A stretch of 64,000 nucleotides of DNA. It comes from Candidatus Kuenenia stuttgartensis. Lineage in GTDB: Bacteria; Planctomycetota; Planctomycetia; Gemmatales; Gemmataceae. Position numbers and translations under genes: made by a program. Under the pieces are notes generated by a model. It ran no database searches and was not told where the DNA came from. It worked only from the letters and a program-made list of their open reading frames with translations. Shown piece by piece: positions 1 to 8,015 of this stretch (its first letter is position 1; the number at the start of each line of letters is the position of its first letter). The stretch is taken from the NCBI GenBank assembly GCA_945875585.1, contig CAMCLK010000013.1:33511-97510 (forward strand). Reading direction: 5' to 3'.

Positions 1-1320
1 GGGCGGATCGATGATCAATTTGCTCCGGGTGTGGCACGGTCGAAACCCACCACCCGCGACCTGCTGGATGCTGTCACTGCGGTTCTAGATAACCGACAAG
101 TTGCTCGCTCATGGACTGATACCTTGGGTTGCTTGCTGACATTCCCCGCTCAGCGTCCCGGTCCTGTTGCTGCTAATGCCCCTACTTGGAACGGCGAAGT
201 AGCTAGCATCGTTCAACGTGCTTGCCAAGATTGTCATCGCCCCGGAGAGGCAGCACCCTTTTCACTTCTTGCCCACGACGATGCTGCTGCCTGGGCCGAC
301 ATGATCCGTGAAGTCATCAATGCCGGTCGTATGCCACCATGGCATGCCGATGCCCCTGCGGGTCATTTTGCCAATGAGCGCATTTTGAACAGCAAGGACA
401 AGGCAACGTTGCTCTCTTGGCTGGATGCTGGTTGCCCCAAGGGCACGGGCAGTGAACCCAAACCACGGTCGTTTGTAGAAGGATGGCGTATTGGCCAGCC
501 CGACAAAATCATCAAGATGGGCAAGCCCGTGAATGTACCGGCCCAGTTCCTCTTGGGTTTGGCAGGCATGCCCTATCAGTATGTGCCGGCTGATACCGTC
601 ATGGACGAAGACCGCTGGGTGAGTGAAATTGAAGTTCGACCCCAAAGCCGGGCACAGATTCACCACATCATTGTTTACATCATTCCAGAGGGGAAAAAGT
701 TCCCCGACTTCTTGCGCGGCAACAGCGATGGCATTGGTGGTGGCATGCTTTCCGCTTATGTGCCGGGAGATCTGCCGGTGATCTACCCCGAAGGCCAAGC
801 CAAAAAGCTACCCAAGGGTGCCAAGCTGCTGTTTGAGGTGCACTACACGCCCAACGGCACCCCGGTGACAGATTGCTCTTCTGTCGGTCTGAAATTTGCC
901 AAAGGCCCGGTCAAGCACGAGGTTCGCACCCGTGCTGTTATGAATCGCAGGTTTGCCATTCCTGCCGGCGACTCGAATCACGAAGTGAGGTCGTCCAAGG
1001 TTTTTGAAAAAGGCGCAGTCATAATTACCATGAGCCCGCACATGCACCTGCGTGGCAAGGATTTTGCCTTCGACCTGACGGTTCCTGGCCAACCAACTGT
1101 CCCGTTGTTGCGCGTGCCGCATTACGATTTCAACTGGCAGGAAACCTATACGCTTGTGAAGCCTCTGCAGGTTCCTCCAGGCAGCAGAATCGATTGCCTC
1201 GCCCATTTTGACAACTCATCAGGCAACCCCGCCAACCCCGATGCCACTAAGGAAGTGCGTTGGGGCGATATGACTTGGCAGGAAATGATGATTGGATTTA
1301 TGGACTACTATGTACCATAA
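1..1320 (+). CDS. Redoxin / heme c / copper monooxygenase-like protein, 5'-truncated by the window edge
   Basis: The reading frame is open from the first base, and the first residues (GRIDDQF) resemble the end of a thioredoxin-like redoxin domain. The GTG at 31 is therefore probably not the true start. A CxxCH heme site (CQDCH) lies at codons 75-79 counted from base 1. A PHM-like copper type II monooxygenase region follows, with copper-ligand-like HH (codons 221-222, HHIIVY) and HxH (codons 347-349, HMHLRGK). Such redoxin-cytochrome-monooxygenase proteins are common in planctomycetes and are probably exported. The substrate is unknown. A terminator follows the stop. Confidence 0.85.
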   Translation, partial: GRIDDQFAPGVARSKPTTRDLLDAVTAVLDNRQVARSWTDTLGCLLTFPAQRPGPVAANAPTWNGEVASIVQRACQDCHRPGEAAPFSLLAHDDAAAWADMIREVINAGRMPPWHADAPAGHFANERILNSKDKATLLSWLDAGCPKGTGSEPKPRSFVEGWRIGQPDKIIKMGKPVNVPAQFLLGLAGMPYQYVPADTVMDEDRWVSEIEVRPQSRAQIHHIIVYIIPEGKKFPDFLRGNSDGIGGGMLSAYVPGDLPVIYPEGQAKKLPKGAKLLFEVHYTPNGTPVTDCSSVGLKFAKGPVKHEVRTRAVMNRRFAIPAGDSNHEVRSSKVFEKGAVIITMSPHMHLRGKDFAFDLTVPGQPTVPLLRVPHYDFNWQETYTLVKPLQVPPGSRIDCLAHFDNSSGNPANPDATKEVRWGDMTWQEMMIGFMDYYVP

Positions 1321-1352
1321 ATGCTGTGTCGATAAGCTTCCTGGCTGATTCA

Positions 1353-1392
1353 ATCGCCTCGCATCGTTAAGGTTGCGGGGCGATTCTTTTTA
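1353..1392 (+). terminator. Rho-independent terminator after the monooxygenase-like gene
   Basis: An 11-bp stem (ATCGCCTCGCA at 1353-1363 with TGCGGGGCGAT at 1374-1384, one G-U pair) is followed directly by TCTTTTTAG. It lies 32 bases after the stop at 1320. Confidence 0.85.
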
Positions 1393-1405
1393 GCCTGACT
1401 GAGTT

Positions 1406-1981
1406 ATGATAATGAAAGATCTTCACATGCTTGATCTCAATATGCTTCGAAAACGTTGCGCCCAAGGTGAGGTGTTTGATTATCTCCACTTCTGGGGCCA
1501 TGCGAAGCAACCAGGTTCAGCTATGACCAAAGCCTGCTTGAGCCAGTGGTTCGACGCGCCATTTGTCGTTGACGGAATCACCTACGCCACGGCTGAACAC
1601 TGGATGATGGCTTCCAAAGCGAATCTTTTCAATGACGACGAAACCCGCTTGCGGATTGTGGCCTCAAAAGACCCTGCTGATGCCAAGGCATTGGGGCGGC
1701 GGGTACGGAATTACGTTGAAAACCTATGGAAGGATGCTTGCAGGCGCATCGTTACCGAGGGAAACGTCGCTAAGTTCAGTCAGAACGAAACCCTGAAGGA
1801 TTTTCTGCTCTCTACGGGTTCAGCTGTTCTGGTGGAAGCCAGTCCTTACGACCGCGTCTGGGGCATTGGTTTGAAGGAAGACGACCAAGGCGCAACCCAT
1901 CCAGATACATGGGAAGGTGATAACCTGCTAGGGTTTGCACTCATGGACGTTCGCGAGATTCTTCGCCAAGCCCAAGGCTGA
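1406..1981 (+). CDS. NADAR-domain (YbiA/DUF1768) protein
   Basis: The 191-residue protein fits the NADAR family over most of its length. The conserved TAEHWMMASKA stretch is at about residues 62-72 and the ASPYDRVWGIG block at 145-155. NADAR proteins act on ADP-ribose or riboflavin-pathway N-glycosidic bonds, and some members remove ADP-ribose from guanine in DarT-type systems. No partner ADP-ribosyltransferase is visible here. No strong ribosome binding site precedes the ATG; a second ATG two codons later is possible. The stop lies 2 bases from the stop of the convergent transporter gene. Confidence 0.88.
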   Translation: MIMKDLHMLDLNMLRKRCAQGEVFDYLHFWGHAKQPGSAMTKACLSQWFDAPFVVDGITYATAEHWMMASKANLFNDDETRLRIVASKDPADAKALGRRVRNYVENLWKDACRRIVTEGNVAKFSQNETLKDFLLSTGSAVLVEASPYDRVWGIGLKEDDQGATHPDTWEGDNLLGFALMDVREILRQAQG

Positions 1982-1983
1982 CA

Positions 1984-2433
1984 TTACAAAAATTTGATGC
2001 AGGCCACTCCGGCGATCACCATCAGGGCTCCAAGAATCCGCCCCGGCGTGATCGATCTCGGTTCGAGTCCAAGCAGGGCGAAATGGTCCAAAAGCACCGA
2101 TGACAGCAATTGACCGCCTACCACGGCGGCAATGAATGCGGCAGCGCCCAGTCTTGGTGTGAGTGCGGCGCCTGCCAGTACGATCATGGCGCCCAAAGGC
2201 CCACCGATCCAGTTCCACCAAGGCGTGGCGCGGATCACTGCTAGGGGTGGAAAAGTCGGCCTGAACAGCACCATGAGGGCTACCGCGGTCACAATTGTCC
2301 CGCAGATGCTGAAAAACGCCGCAATGCCCGGGTCGCCAAGGTTCCGTCGGAATGAACCGTTGGCCGAGGCCTGCATGGAAATGCAAACGCCTGTGAGAGC
2401 TGCAAGGCCGAGTAAAAACAACTGATCGAGCAT
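1984..2433 (-). CDS. DMT-family membrane protein, YdcZ/DUF606 type
   Basis: The 149-residue protein is very hydrophobic, with about five predicted membrane helices and an N-terminal half (LGLAALTGVCISMQASANG) typical of the YdcZ/DUF606 family of small drug/metabolite-type transporters. Length matches the family (about 145-150). The substrate is unknown. It is convergent with the NADAR gene and divergent from the hepT-like gene, so it is transcribed alone. No strong ribosome binding site is seen before the ATG. Confidence 0.82.
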   Translation of the reverse strand: MLDQLFLLGLAALTGVCISMQASANGSFRRNLGDPGIAAFFSICGTIVTAVALMVLFRPTFPPLAVIRATPWWNWIGGPLGAMIVLAGAALTPRLGAAAFIAAVVGGQLLSSVLLDHFALLGLEPRSITPGRILGALMVIAGVACIKFL

Positions 2434-2615
2434 GGTGAGTATCCGCTAGGGTCTTCCAGTGGTTCTATGAGGCCAGAGCCGTTCCGGCTGAAACTCGTTT
2501 GGGTTGCATTTAATTTCAGATTCCAAACCTCGAGCTTGTATCTTTGATCAAATGGTGGCTAAGTGTCTTGGGCCAATTGCGCCTCATCAGGTCTATTTCT
2601 ATTTCGTTATTAAAA

Positions 2616-2648
2616 CACCTAGATCATCGCTCTAGGTGCCTGTATAAT
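2616..2648 (+). promoter_or_regulatory. Possible promoter with overlapping palindrome upstream of hepT/mntA
   Basis: An interrupted palindrome (CACCTAGA at 2616-2623, TCTAGGTG at 2631-2638, 7-base centre) ends 4 bases before a consensus -10 hexamer TATAAT (2643-2648). With a 17-base spacer the -35 hexamer would fall inside the palindrome, and nothing there resembles TTGACA. This is the arrangement expected of an operator over the -35 of an autoregulated toxin-antitoxin promoter. The -10 and palindrome are seen; the regulatory role is inferred. The rest of 2434-2703 shows no gene. Confidence 0.4.
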
Positions 2649-2703
2649 CACCCTCATAGGGTTGTTGTGGAGCTGCATACCCGGTTTCTCGGATCCGGCC
2701 AAA

Positions 2704-2940
2704 ATGAATCTGAATACTGACCACCTCAAACGTTGCATCGAAACTTTGTGTTTGTCGCTCATAATGTCAATCGATGCCGTGGAACGCTGGTTTGCTTACC
2801 GTGACAACCGCAACAACACCGCCCACGACTACGGTGAAAACTTCGCCAAGGAAACGCTGTGTTTGATTCCAAGCTTCATTGATGATGTGTCGCAAGTCGA
2901 AGCCATCCTGCGCCAACGCTTCAACGAGGGAAACAACTAA
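2704..2940 (+). CDS. HepT-like HEPN protein with an internal deletion
   Basis: Taking the ATG at 2704, the product is 78 residues. It resembles the HI0074-type nucleotidyltransferase-substrate-binding/HepT family at both ends: MNLNTDHLKRCIETL at the start, then VERWFAYRDNRNNTAHDYG. Family members are about 135-145 residues, and some 60 residues between these blocks are missing without a frameshift. The HEPN RNase motif Rx4H (Arg36, His41) and the HxY tyrosine (Tyr43), the AMPylation target in HepT, remain. It overlaps the mntA-like gene by one base (TAATG). It may be a dead toxin, a mini-HEPN or an inactive scaffold; which cannot be told from sequence. Confidence 0.75.
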   Translation: MNLNTDHLKRCIETLCLSLIMSIDAVERWFAYRDNRNNTAHDYGENFAKETLCLIPSFIDDVSQVEAILRQRFNEGNN

Positions 2941-3278
2941 TGCCCGAACAACCGCTGCAAACGCTGAATTTACGACCTAAGCACTTGCAAATGGTGCGTG
3001 CACTGCTTCAACAGCACTTGCCCCTTGCCGAAGTCTGGGCCTACGGGAGCCGTGTCAACGGCAACGGCCATGAAGCCAGTGATCTTGATCTGGTGGTTCG
3101 TCAGCCTACCGGCTTGAATATGGCCGAAATCCGCGAAGCATGTGTGGAAAGCAATCTGCCCATACGGGTGGAAATCGTGGACTGGGCATGTGTTCCAGCC
3201 AACTTTCATAACGAAATCGAACGATCATATGTGGTGGTGCAAAAAGCGCAAATCCATGGCGCGCACCTTGAACCATGA
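2940..3278 (+). CDS. MntA-like minimal nucleotidyltransferase (antitoxin type)
   Basis: The 112-residue protein has the nucleotidyltransferase signature GSx10DxD: Gly36-Ser37, then Asp48 and Asp50. Length matches HI0073/MntA-type proteins, which in studied pairs AMPylate the HepT toxin and silence it. The ATG overlaps the stop of the hepT-like gene, so the pair is translationally coupled. The catalytic motif looks intact although the partner is shortened. The 201 bases after it (3279-3479) hold no convincing gene. Confidence 0.85.
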   Translation: MPEQPLQTLNLRPKHLQMVRALLQQHLPLAEVWAYGSRVNGNGHEASDLDLVVRQPTGLNMAEIREACVESNLPIRVEIVDWACVPANFHNEIERSYVVVQKAQIHGAHLEP

Positions 3279-3479
3279 TTGCCAACTCCCCAACAGGGCG
3301 TCATGTGAAAGTTCAGGGCACTGCACCTATATGGCAGGCGCGGTGCTGTTTGCAGACGTCATCTGGCGTTGGACAAGCAAACAGGTGAGAATAAAAGCCA
3401 CAACGGCAAAGTATTGGTCTGGGATGCAATCGCCCTTGCGGTTTGTGGCAGCACCCGGATTGGCAGGGGAACACCCATC

Positions 3480-6400
3480 ATGCTCGGAATCGTGCTTCTT
3501 GCGTGCGGTGCGCCCCAGGCAACCGTGGATTTTAACCGCGATGTGCGTCCTATTTTGACTGAACATTGCATAGCCTGCCACGGTCCCGATGAAAAGGCGC
3601 GCAAGGCCGATCTTCGGCTCGATGGTATCGATCTGGCCAAGGTTGTTACTTCTTCCGGGCGTTTGGTGGCACCCGGGCAAACAGATACCTCGGACCTGCT
3701 TGTGCGTGTGCGGGAAACCCGCCGCGACAAGGTTATGCCCCCTCCGCGGCATGGTAAGCCGCTTTCAACCGCTCAAGTGGCCATACTCGACGCCTGGGTG
3801 AAAGAAGGAGCCAAGGGTGCGGCCCACTGGGCCTTTATCCCCCCACAGAGGCCCGTGGAACCCAAAGTGCGTGATGTGGGTGGGCGTCGCCGCAACCCTG
3901 TTGATGCGTTCATTCTTGCGCGCCTTGAACGGGAAGGTCTGGCATTTTCACCGGAAGCGGGGAAGCCAACGTTGTTGCGGCGCGTCAGTCTCGACCTGAC
4001 CGGGTTGCCGCCAACTCCCGAAGAGATGGCAGCGTTTCTGGCCGACACGCGCCCGGACGCTTACGAACGTCAGGTGGATCGTCTTCTTGCATCGCCTCGT
4101 TACGGGGAACGGATGGCGCTAGAGTGGCTCGATCTAGGACGTTTTGCCGACAGCAATGGATTTCAGACGGATACCGGCCGGCAGATGTGGCCATGGCGCG
4201 ACTGGGTGATTCGTGCTTTCACGAACAATATGCCTTTCGATCGTTTTACCATTGAACAAATTGCCGGTGACATGCTTCCCGGGGCAACCCGTGACCAGAT
4301 CGTGGCAACCGGATTCCAGCGCAACCACCGGCTCAATGGAGAAGGTGGGCTCATTGCTGAAGAGTGGCGTATTGAAACGGTCATCGATCGGGTGGAAACC
4401 ACGTCGCTGACATGGATGGGCCTGACGGCTGGTTGTGCTCGGTGCCACGATCACAAATATGATCCATTCACGCAGAAAGAGTTTTACGGGCTTTTTGCCA
4501 TATTCAACAACGTTCCTGAATCGGGCACGCTGACATCCAATCGCACAGGAGGCAACAGCGACCCGGTGATTGAAGTTCCCGGGCCTGAGCACGATGCCGA
4601 ACTCGCCCGACTGAACGGTGTTCTTGCCAAGGCCACAGCGGATGCCGCTTTACAGTCGAAGCGGTTGCCCGAACTGATGGCCGCATGGGAAGCGGGAGAA
4701 AAGGTGCGGTTGGGAGAGGTGCTGTGGGCGCACTTGGAACCCACGCGGGTGAAGGGAGTATCAGGATCTCACTATACCAGACAGGCCGATGGCACATGGT
4801 TGGCCTCTGGCAATAACCCGGTGCATGAAACCACGGAGATCGTGGCGCCGCTGGTTGCCGGGCCTTTGGGTGGTATTCAGTTGGAATGCCTGCCTGATCC
4901 ATCGCTTCCTGTTGGCAGCCTTGGCCGGTTTTCCAATGGCAATTTTGTACTCTCACGAGTGGAGGCCGATATTGTTGGTGCCGATGGCAAACGGACGCCC
5001 GTGAAATTCGTGCGGGCAGAAGCTGATTATTCGCAAAATGGCTGGCCGATTACCGCCACGGTTGCCGGGAACCCTGCCCAAGGCTGGGCGGTGGATGGCC
5101 CCACGCGCAAACTGCCTGTCAAGGCGATATTTTTGCCTGAAAAGGCGGTCGCTGTTCCGCAAGGTAGCACGGTCGCGGTTCGCTTGGTGCAGGCCACGCT
5201 TGGCAATCACAATATTGGCCGGTTCCGATTGTCCCTTTGCCGGTTTGAACCAGGGCGCGCATCGCTCAAGGGCGAAGTCATCAGTGCCCAAGTTCGGGAA
5301 GCTCTGCTGGCCGAGCCTGCGAAGAGGTCGCCTGCACAGAAGTCAGCTCTTGAAACACATTTCCGTGCTACCGCCGATAGTCCGTTGCGACAAGCGGATA
5401 TGGCAGTTGTCAATGCGCGCAAAGCGGTAGATTCATTTCAGGCCAATTTGCCCACGGTGATGGTGATGAAGGAAGGCCCGGTGCGCCCGGCGAATGTGCT
5501 GATTCGAGGTCAATATGATCGCAAGGGCGAAGTGGTAACAGCAACGTACCCCTCAATGTTGCCCAACCCCGGCCTTGCGGCCAAACCCGATCGTTTGGCT
5601 TTTGCCCGGTGGATGGTCAGTCCGGAAAATCCACTCACTGCCCGGGTATGGGTGAACCGCGCATGGGAGCGGTTCTTTGGCGTTGGCTTGTCACGCGACT
5701 CGGGCAACCTTGGAACCCAAGCCGAGTATCCTGTGCATCCTCAACTGTTCGATTGGCTGGCTGTGGAGTTTCGCGAGTCTGGCTGGGACATGAAACGGTT
5801 GCAGCGCTTGCTGGTGACAAGTACGGCATATCGCCAACAGGCAAAGGTAACGTCTGATTTGCTGTCGAAAGATCCGGAAAATCGTCTGTTGGCGCGTGGA
5901 CCACGGTTCCGCCTGACAGGGGAGGTGTTGCGCGATCAGGCGCTTTATGTGGGTGGGCTGCTGGTGGAAAAGGTAGGTGGTCCTTCCACACGTCCTTACA
6001 TGCCTGATGGTGTGTGGGACGAGACGTCTGTCTACGGTGACCTGCGAGGTTACAAGCACGACAAAGGCGATGGATTGTATCGACGGTCTCTGTATACAGT
6101 TTGGAAGCGAACCGCGGCGCCACCCACCATGCTGCTGTTCGATGCCCCGTCGCGGGAAACGTGCGCTGTGCGCCGTAGCCGCACCAATACCCCGCTTCAG
6201 GCTCTGGCGCTTCTGAATGAAATCACCTTTGTTGAGGCTGCGCGCGGTCTTGCCGAACGGATGATGGTCGAGGGTGGTGATCAGATCCGTTCACGTTTAG
6301 ACAGGGGTGTGCGCCTAGCCTTGGGTCGTCCAGCCACGGATCGGGAACTCGATATTCTTGAAAGTGGCTTAAAAGCTGATCTTCAAAGGTCTCGTGCTGA

Positions 6401-6536
6401 TGTGGCATCGGCCACCCGGTTGGCATCGGTAGGTGAAAAAGCTCGGCGAGCAGGCCTCGATCCTGCTGAAGTGGCTGCCTACACCCTTGCAGCCAATGTG
6501 GTTTTAAACCTCGATGAATTCGTAACACGTGAGTGA
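3480..6536 (+). CDS. PSCyt1-DUF1549-DUF1553 planctomycete cytochrome c protein
   Basis: The ATG at 3480 has AGGGGA upstream and starts a short hydrophobic leader (MLGIVLLACGAPQA); the longer upstream reading gives no signal. The product is 1018 residues. A PSCyt1 heme site (CIACHGPD, Cys30, Cys33, His34) comes first, DUF1549 spans about 138-345 with a second CxxCH (CARCHDHKYDP), a beta-rich middle follows, and DUF1553 is at about 700-960. The exact function is unknown; the family is exported and usually paired with DUF1501 proteins. The DUF1501 gene follows by 16 bases, so the two form an operon. Confidence 0.92.
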   Translation: MLGIVLLACGAPQATVDFNRDVRPILTEHCIACHGPDEKARKADLRLDGIDLAKVVTSSGRLVAPGQTDTSDLLVRVRETRRDKVMPPPRHGKPLSTAQVAILDAWVKEGAKGAAHWAFIPPQRPVEPKVRDVGGRRRNPVDAFILARLEREGLAFSPEAGKPTLLRRVSLDLTGLPPTPEEMAAFLADTRPDAYERQVDRLLASPRYGERMALEWLDLGRFADSNGFQTDTGRQMWPWRDWVIRAFTNNMPFDRFTIEQIAGDMLPGATRDQIVATGFQRNHRLNGEGGLIAEEWRIETVIDRVETTSLTWMGLTAGCARCHDHKYDPFTQKEFYGLFAIFNNVPESGTLTSNRTGGNSDPVIEVPGPEHDAELARLNGVLAKATADAALQSKRLPELMAAWEAGEKVRLGEVLWAHLEPTRVKGVSGSHYTRQADGTWLASGNNPVHETTEIVAPLVAGPLGGIQLECLPDPSLPVGSLGRFSNGNFVLSRVEADIVGADGKRTPVKFVRAEADYSQNGWPITATVAGNPAQGWAVDGPTRKLPVKAIFLPEKAVAVPQGSTVAVRLVQATLGNHNIGRFRLSLCRFEPGRASLKGEVISAQVREALLAEPAKRSPAQKSALETHFRATADSPLRQADMAVVNARKAVDSFQANLPTVMVMKEGPVRPANVLIRGQYDRKGEVVTATYPSMLPNPGLAAKPDRLAFARWMVSPENPLTARVWVNRAWERFFGVGLSRDSGNLGTQAEYPVHPQLFDWLAVEFRESGWDMKRLQRLLVTSTAYRQQAKVTSDLLSKDPENRLLARGPRFRLTGEVLRDQALYVGGLLVEKVGGPSTRPYMPDGVWDETSVYGDLRGYKHDKGDGLYRRSLYTVWKRTAAPPTMLLFDAPSRETCAVRRSRTNTPLQALALLNEITFVEAARGLAERMMVEGGDQIRSRLDRGVRLALGRPATDRELDILESGLKADLQRSRADVASATRLASVGEKARRAGLDPAEVAAYTLAANVVLNLDEFVTRE

Positions 6537-6552
6537 TGACGGGAGACGATAG

Positions 6553-7992
6553 ATGAACAATTCATCTTTGCTGGCGATGGGCGACCGTCTGAACAGGCGG
6601 CTGTTTTTGGGCTCTTCTGCCGCAGGCTTGGCAGGTTCAGCAGCCTTGGCTGACATGGTGGCTACGGACCGTGCAGATCGGCCATGGCTGGCGGGGACGC
6701 CCAAAGCCAAGCGGGTGATTTACCTGTTTCAGTCTGGTGCTCCCTCGCAAATGGATCTGTTTGATCCAAAGCCAGGTATGGTGAAGCATCTGGGCGAAGA
6801 CCTTCCCGATTCCATACGCAAGGGCCAGCGCCTGACCACCATGACTTCAGGCCAGTCGAAGTTTCCCATCGCACCCTCGATGTTCAAGTTTGCGCGCCAT
6901 GGAAACTCTGGAACATGGTTGAGCGAACTCTGGAAATACCTGCCACGTGTAGCCGACGAACTGTGCATGGTGCGTACCATGCACACCGAAGCAATCAACC
7001 ACGATCCCGCCATCACATTTGTGCAGACGGGTAACCAGCTTCCGGGCAGACCGAGCATTGGGTCGTGGGTGAGTTACGGTCTGGGAAGTCCCAATCGCGA
7101 CCTGCCTGCTTACGTTGTGCTCACTTCCTTTGGTAGTGGCCGACCTGATGATCAGCCGTTGTACGATCGCCTATGGGGATCGGGTTTTCTGCCATCGGTG
7201 CATCAGGGAGTGAAGTTCCGGAACAAGGGTGATGCGGTCTTATATCTCTCCAATCCTCCCGGGGTTGATGCGATGGCGCGTCGTGCCACGCTCGATAGGC
7301 TTTCGGTGCTGAACCGCGAACATTTTGGTGCCGTGGGCGATCCGGAAATTGAAACCCGGGTAAGCCAATACGAAATGGCGTTCCGCATGCAGTCGAGTGT
7401 GCCTGATCTTCTGGATACCAGCAAGGAATCGAAATCGACCCTCGACATGTACGGAGCGGATGTGAAGCGCCCGGGAAGCTATGCGGCCAACTGCCTGCTG
7501 GCCCGTCGCCTAGCTGAACGAGATGTGCGCTTTATTCAGTTATTTCACATGGGCTGGGACCACCATGGTGGCCTTCCCAACGCAATCCGTGGCCAGTGCC
7601 GCGATACCGACCAGGCTACCGCGGCACTTCTAACAGATTTAAGGCAACGCGGGTTGCTGGAAGACACGCTTGTGGTATGGGGCGGTGAATTCGGCCGGAC
7701 CATCTATTCGCAGGGAGGCGTATCGGCAGACAATTACGGCCGCGACCACCACCCGCGCTGCTATTCGATTTTCATGGCTGGCGCCGGGGTGCGGCGCGGT
7801 TACACCCATGGTGTGACTGATGACTATTGCTACAACATCCTCGAGGGTGCTGTGCATGTGAACGAGCTGAATGCCACCATTTTGCACCTGATGGGCATCG
7901 ACCACGAACGCCTGACCTACCCCTATTTAGGTCTTCAGGCTCGCCTGACGGGTGTCGAGTCTGTCAAGCCGGTCAAGGCCTTGCTGGCCTGA
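6553..7992 (+). CDS. DUF1501 Tat-exported protein (sulfatase-like fold)
   Basis: The 479-residue protein begins with a twin-arginine leader (NRRLFLGSSAAGLAG, Arg15-Arg16) and follows the DUF1501 family pattern: a VIYLFQSGAPSQMDLFDPKP opening block, WDHHGG in the middle, and GGEFGR plus DHHPR near the C-terminus. DUF1501 is related to the alkaline phosphatase/sulfatase superfamily but its substrate is unknown. GGGAG precedes the ATG. It lies directly downstream of the PSCyt1/DUF1549 gene, the usual planctomycete pairing, and 23 bases upstream of the next Tat protein. Confidence 0.93.
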   Translation: MNNSSLLAMGDRLNRRLFLGSSAAGLAGSAALADMVATDRADRPWLAGTPKAKRVIYLFQSGAPSQMDLFDPKPGMVKHLGEDLPDSIRKGQRLTTMTSGQSKFPIAPSMFKFARHGNSGTWLSELWKYLPRVADELCMVRTMHTEAINHDPAITFVQTGNQLPGRPSIGSWVSYGLGSPNRDLPAYVVLTSFGSGRPDDQPLYDRLWGSGFLPSVHQGVKFRNKGDAVLYLSNPPGVDAMARRATLDRLSVLNREHFGAVGDPEIETRVSQYEMAFRMQSSVPDLLDTSKESKSTLDMYGADVKRPGSYAANCLLARRLAERDVRFIQLFHMGWDHHGGLPNAIRGQCRDTDQATAALLTDLRQRGLLEDTLVVWGGEFGRTIYSQGGVSADNYGRDHHPRCYSIFMAGAGVRRGYTHGVTDDYCYNILEGAVHVNELNATILHLMGIDHERLTYPYLGLQARLTGVESVKPVKALLA

Positions 7993-8015
7993 CCAGTCGC
8001 CACGGGGATTCTGTT

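Noticed and set aside
31..33. GTG at 31 as the start of the first gene
   Set aside because: The frame is open to base 1 and the residues before it continue a redoxin-like sequence, so the gene is cut by the window edge.
262..798. Minus-strand frame of 178 codons inside the monooxygenase-like gene
   Set aside because: It is an antisense shadow of a gene with clear heme and copper motifs on the plus strand.
2616..2638. The palindrome before hepT as a transcription terminator
   Set aside because: It lies between divergent genes with no upstream transcript to end and no T-run; an operator role is more likely.
3142..3558. Plus-strand frame of 138 codons across the end of mntA and the start of the DUF1549 gene
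   Set aside because: It overlaps both real genes in another frame, has no signal or family pattern and no ribosome binding site.
4437..4470. CARCHDHKYDP as proof of a second bound heme in the PSCyt1 protein
   Set aside because: This CxxCH is a fixed part of DUF1549; whether it binds heme cannot be told from sequence, so it is only mentioned in the annotation.
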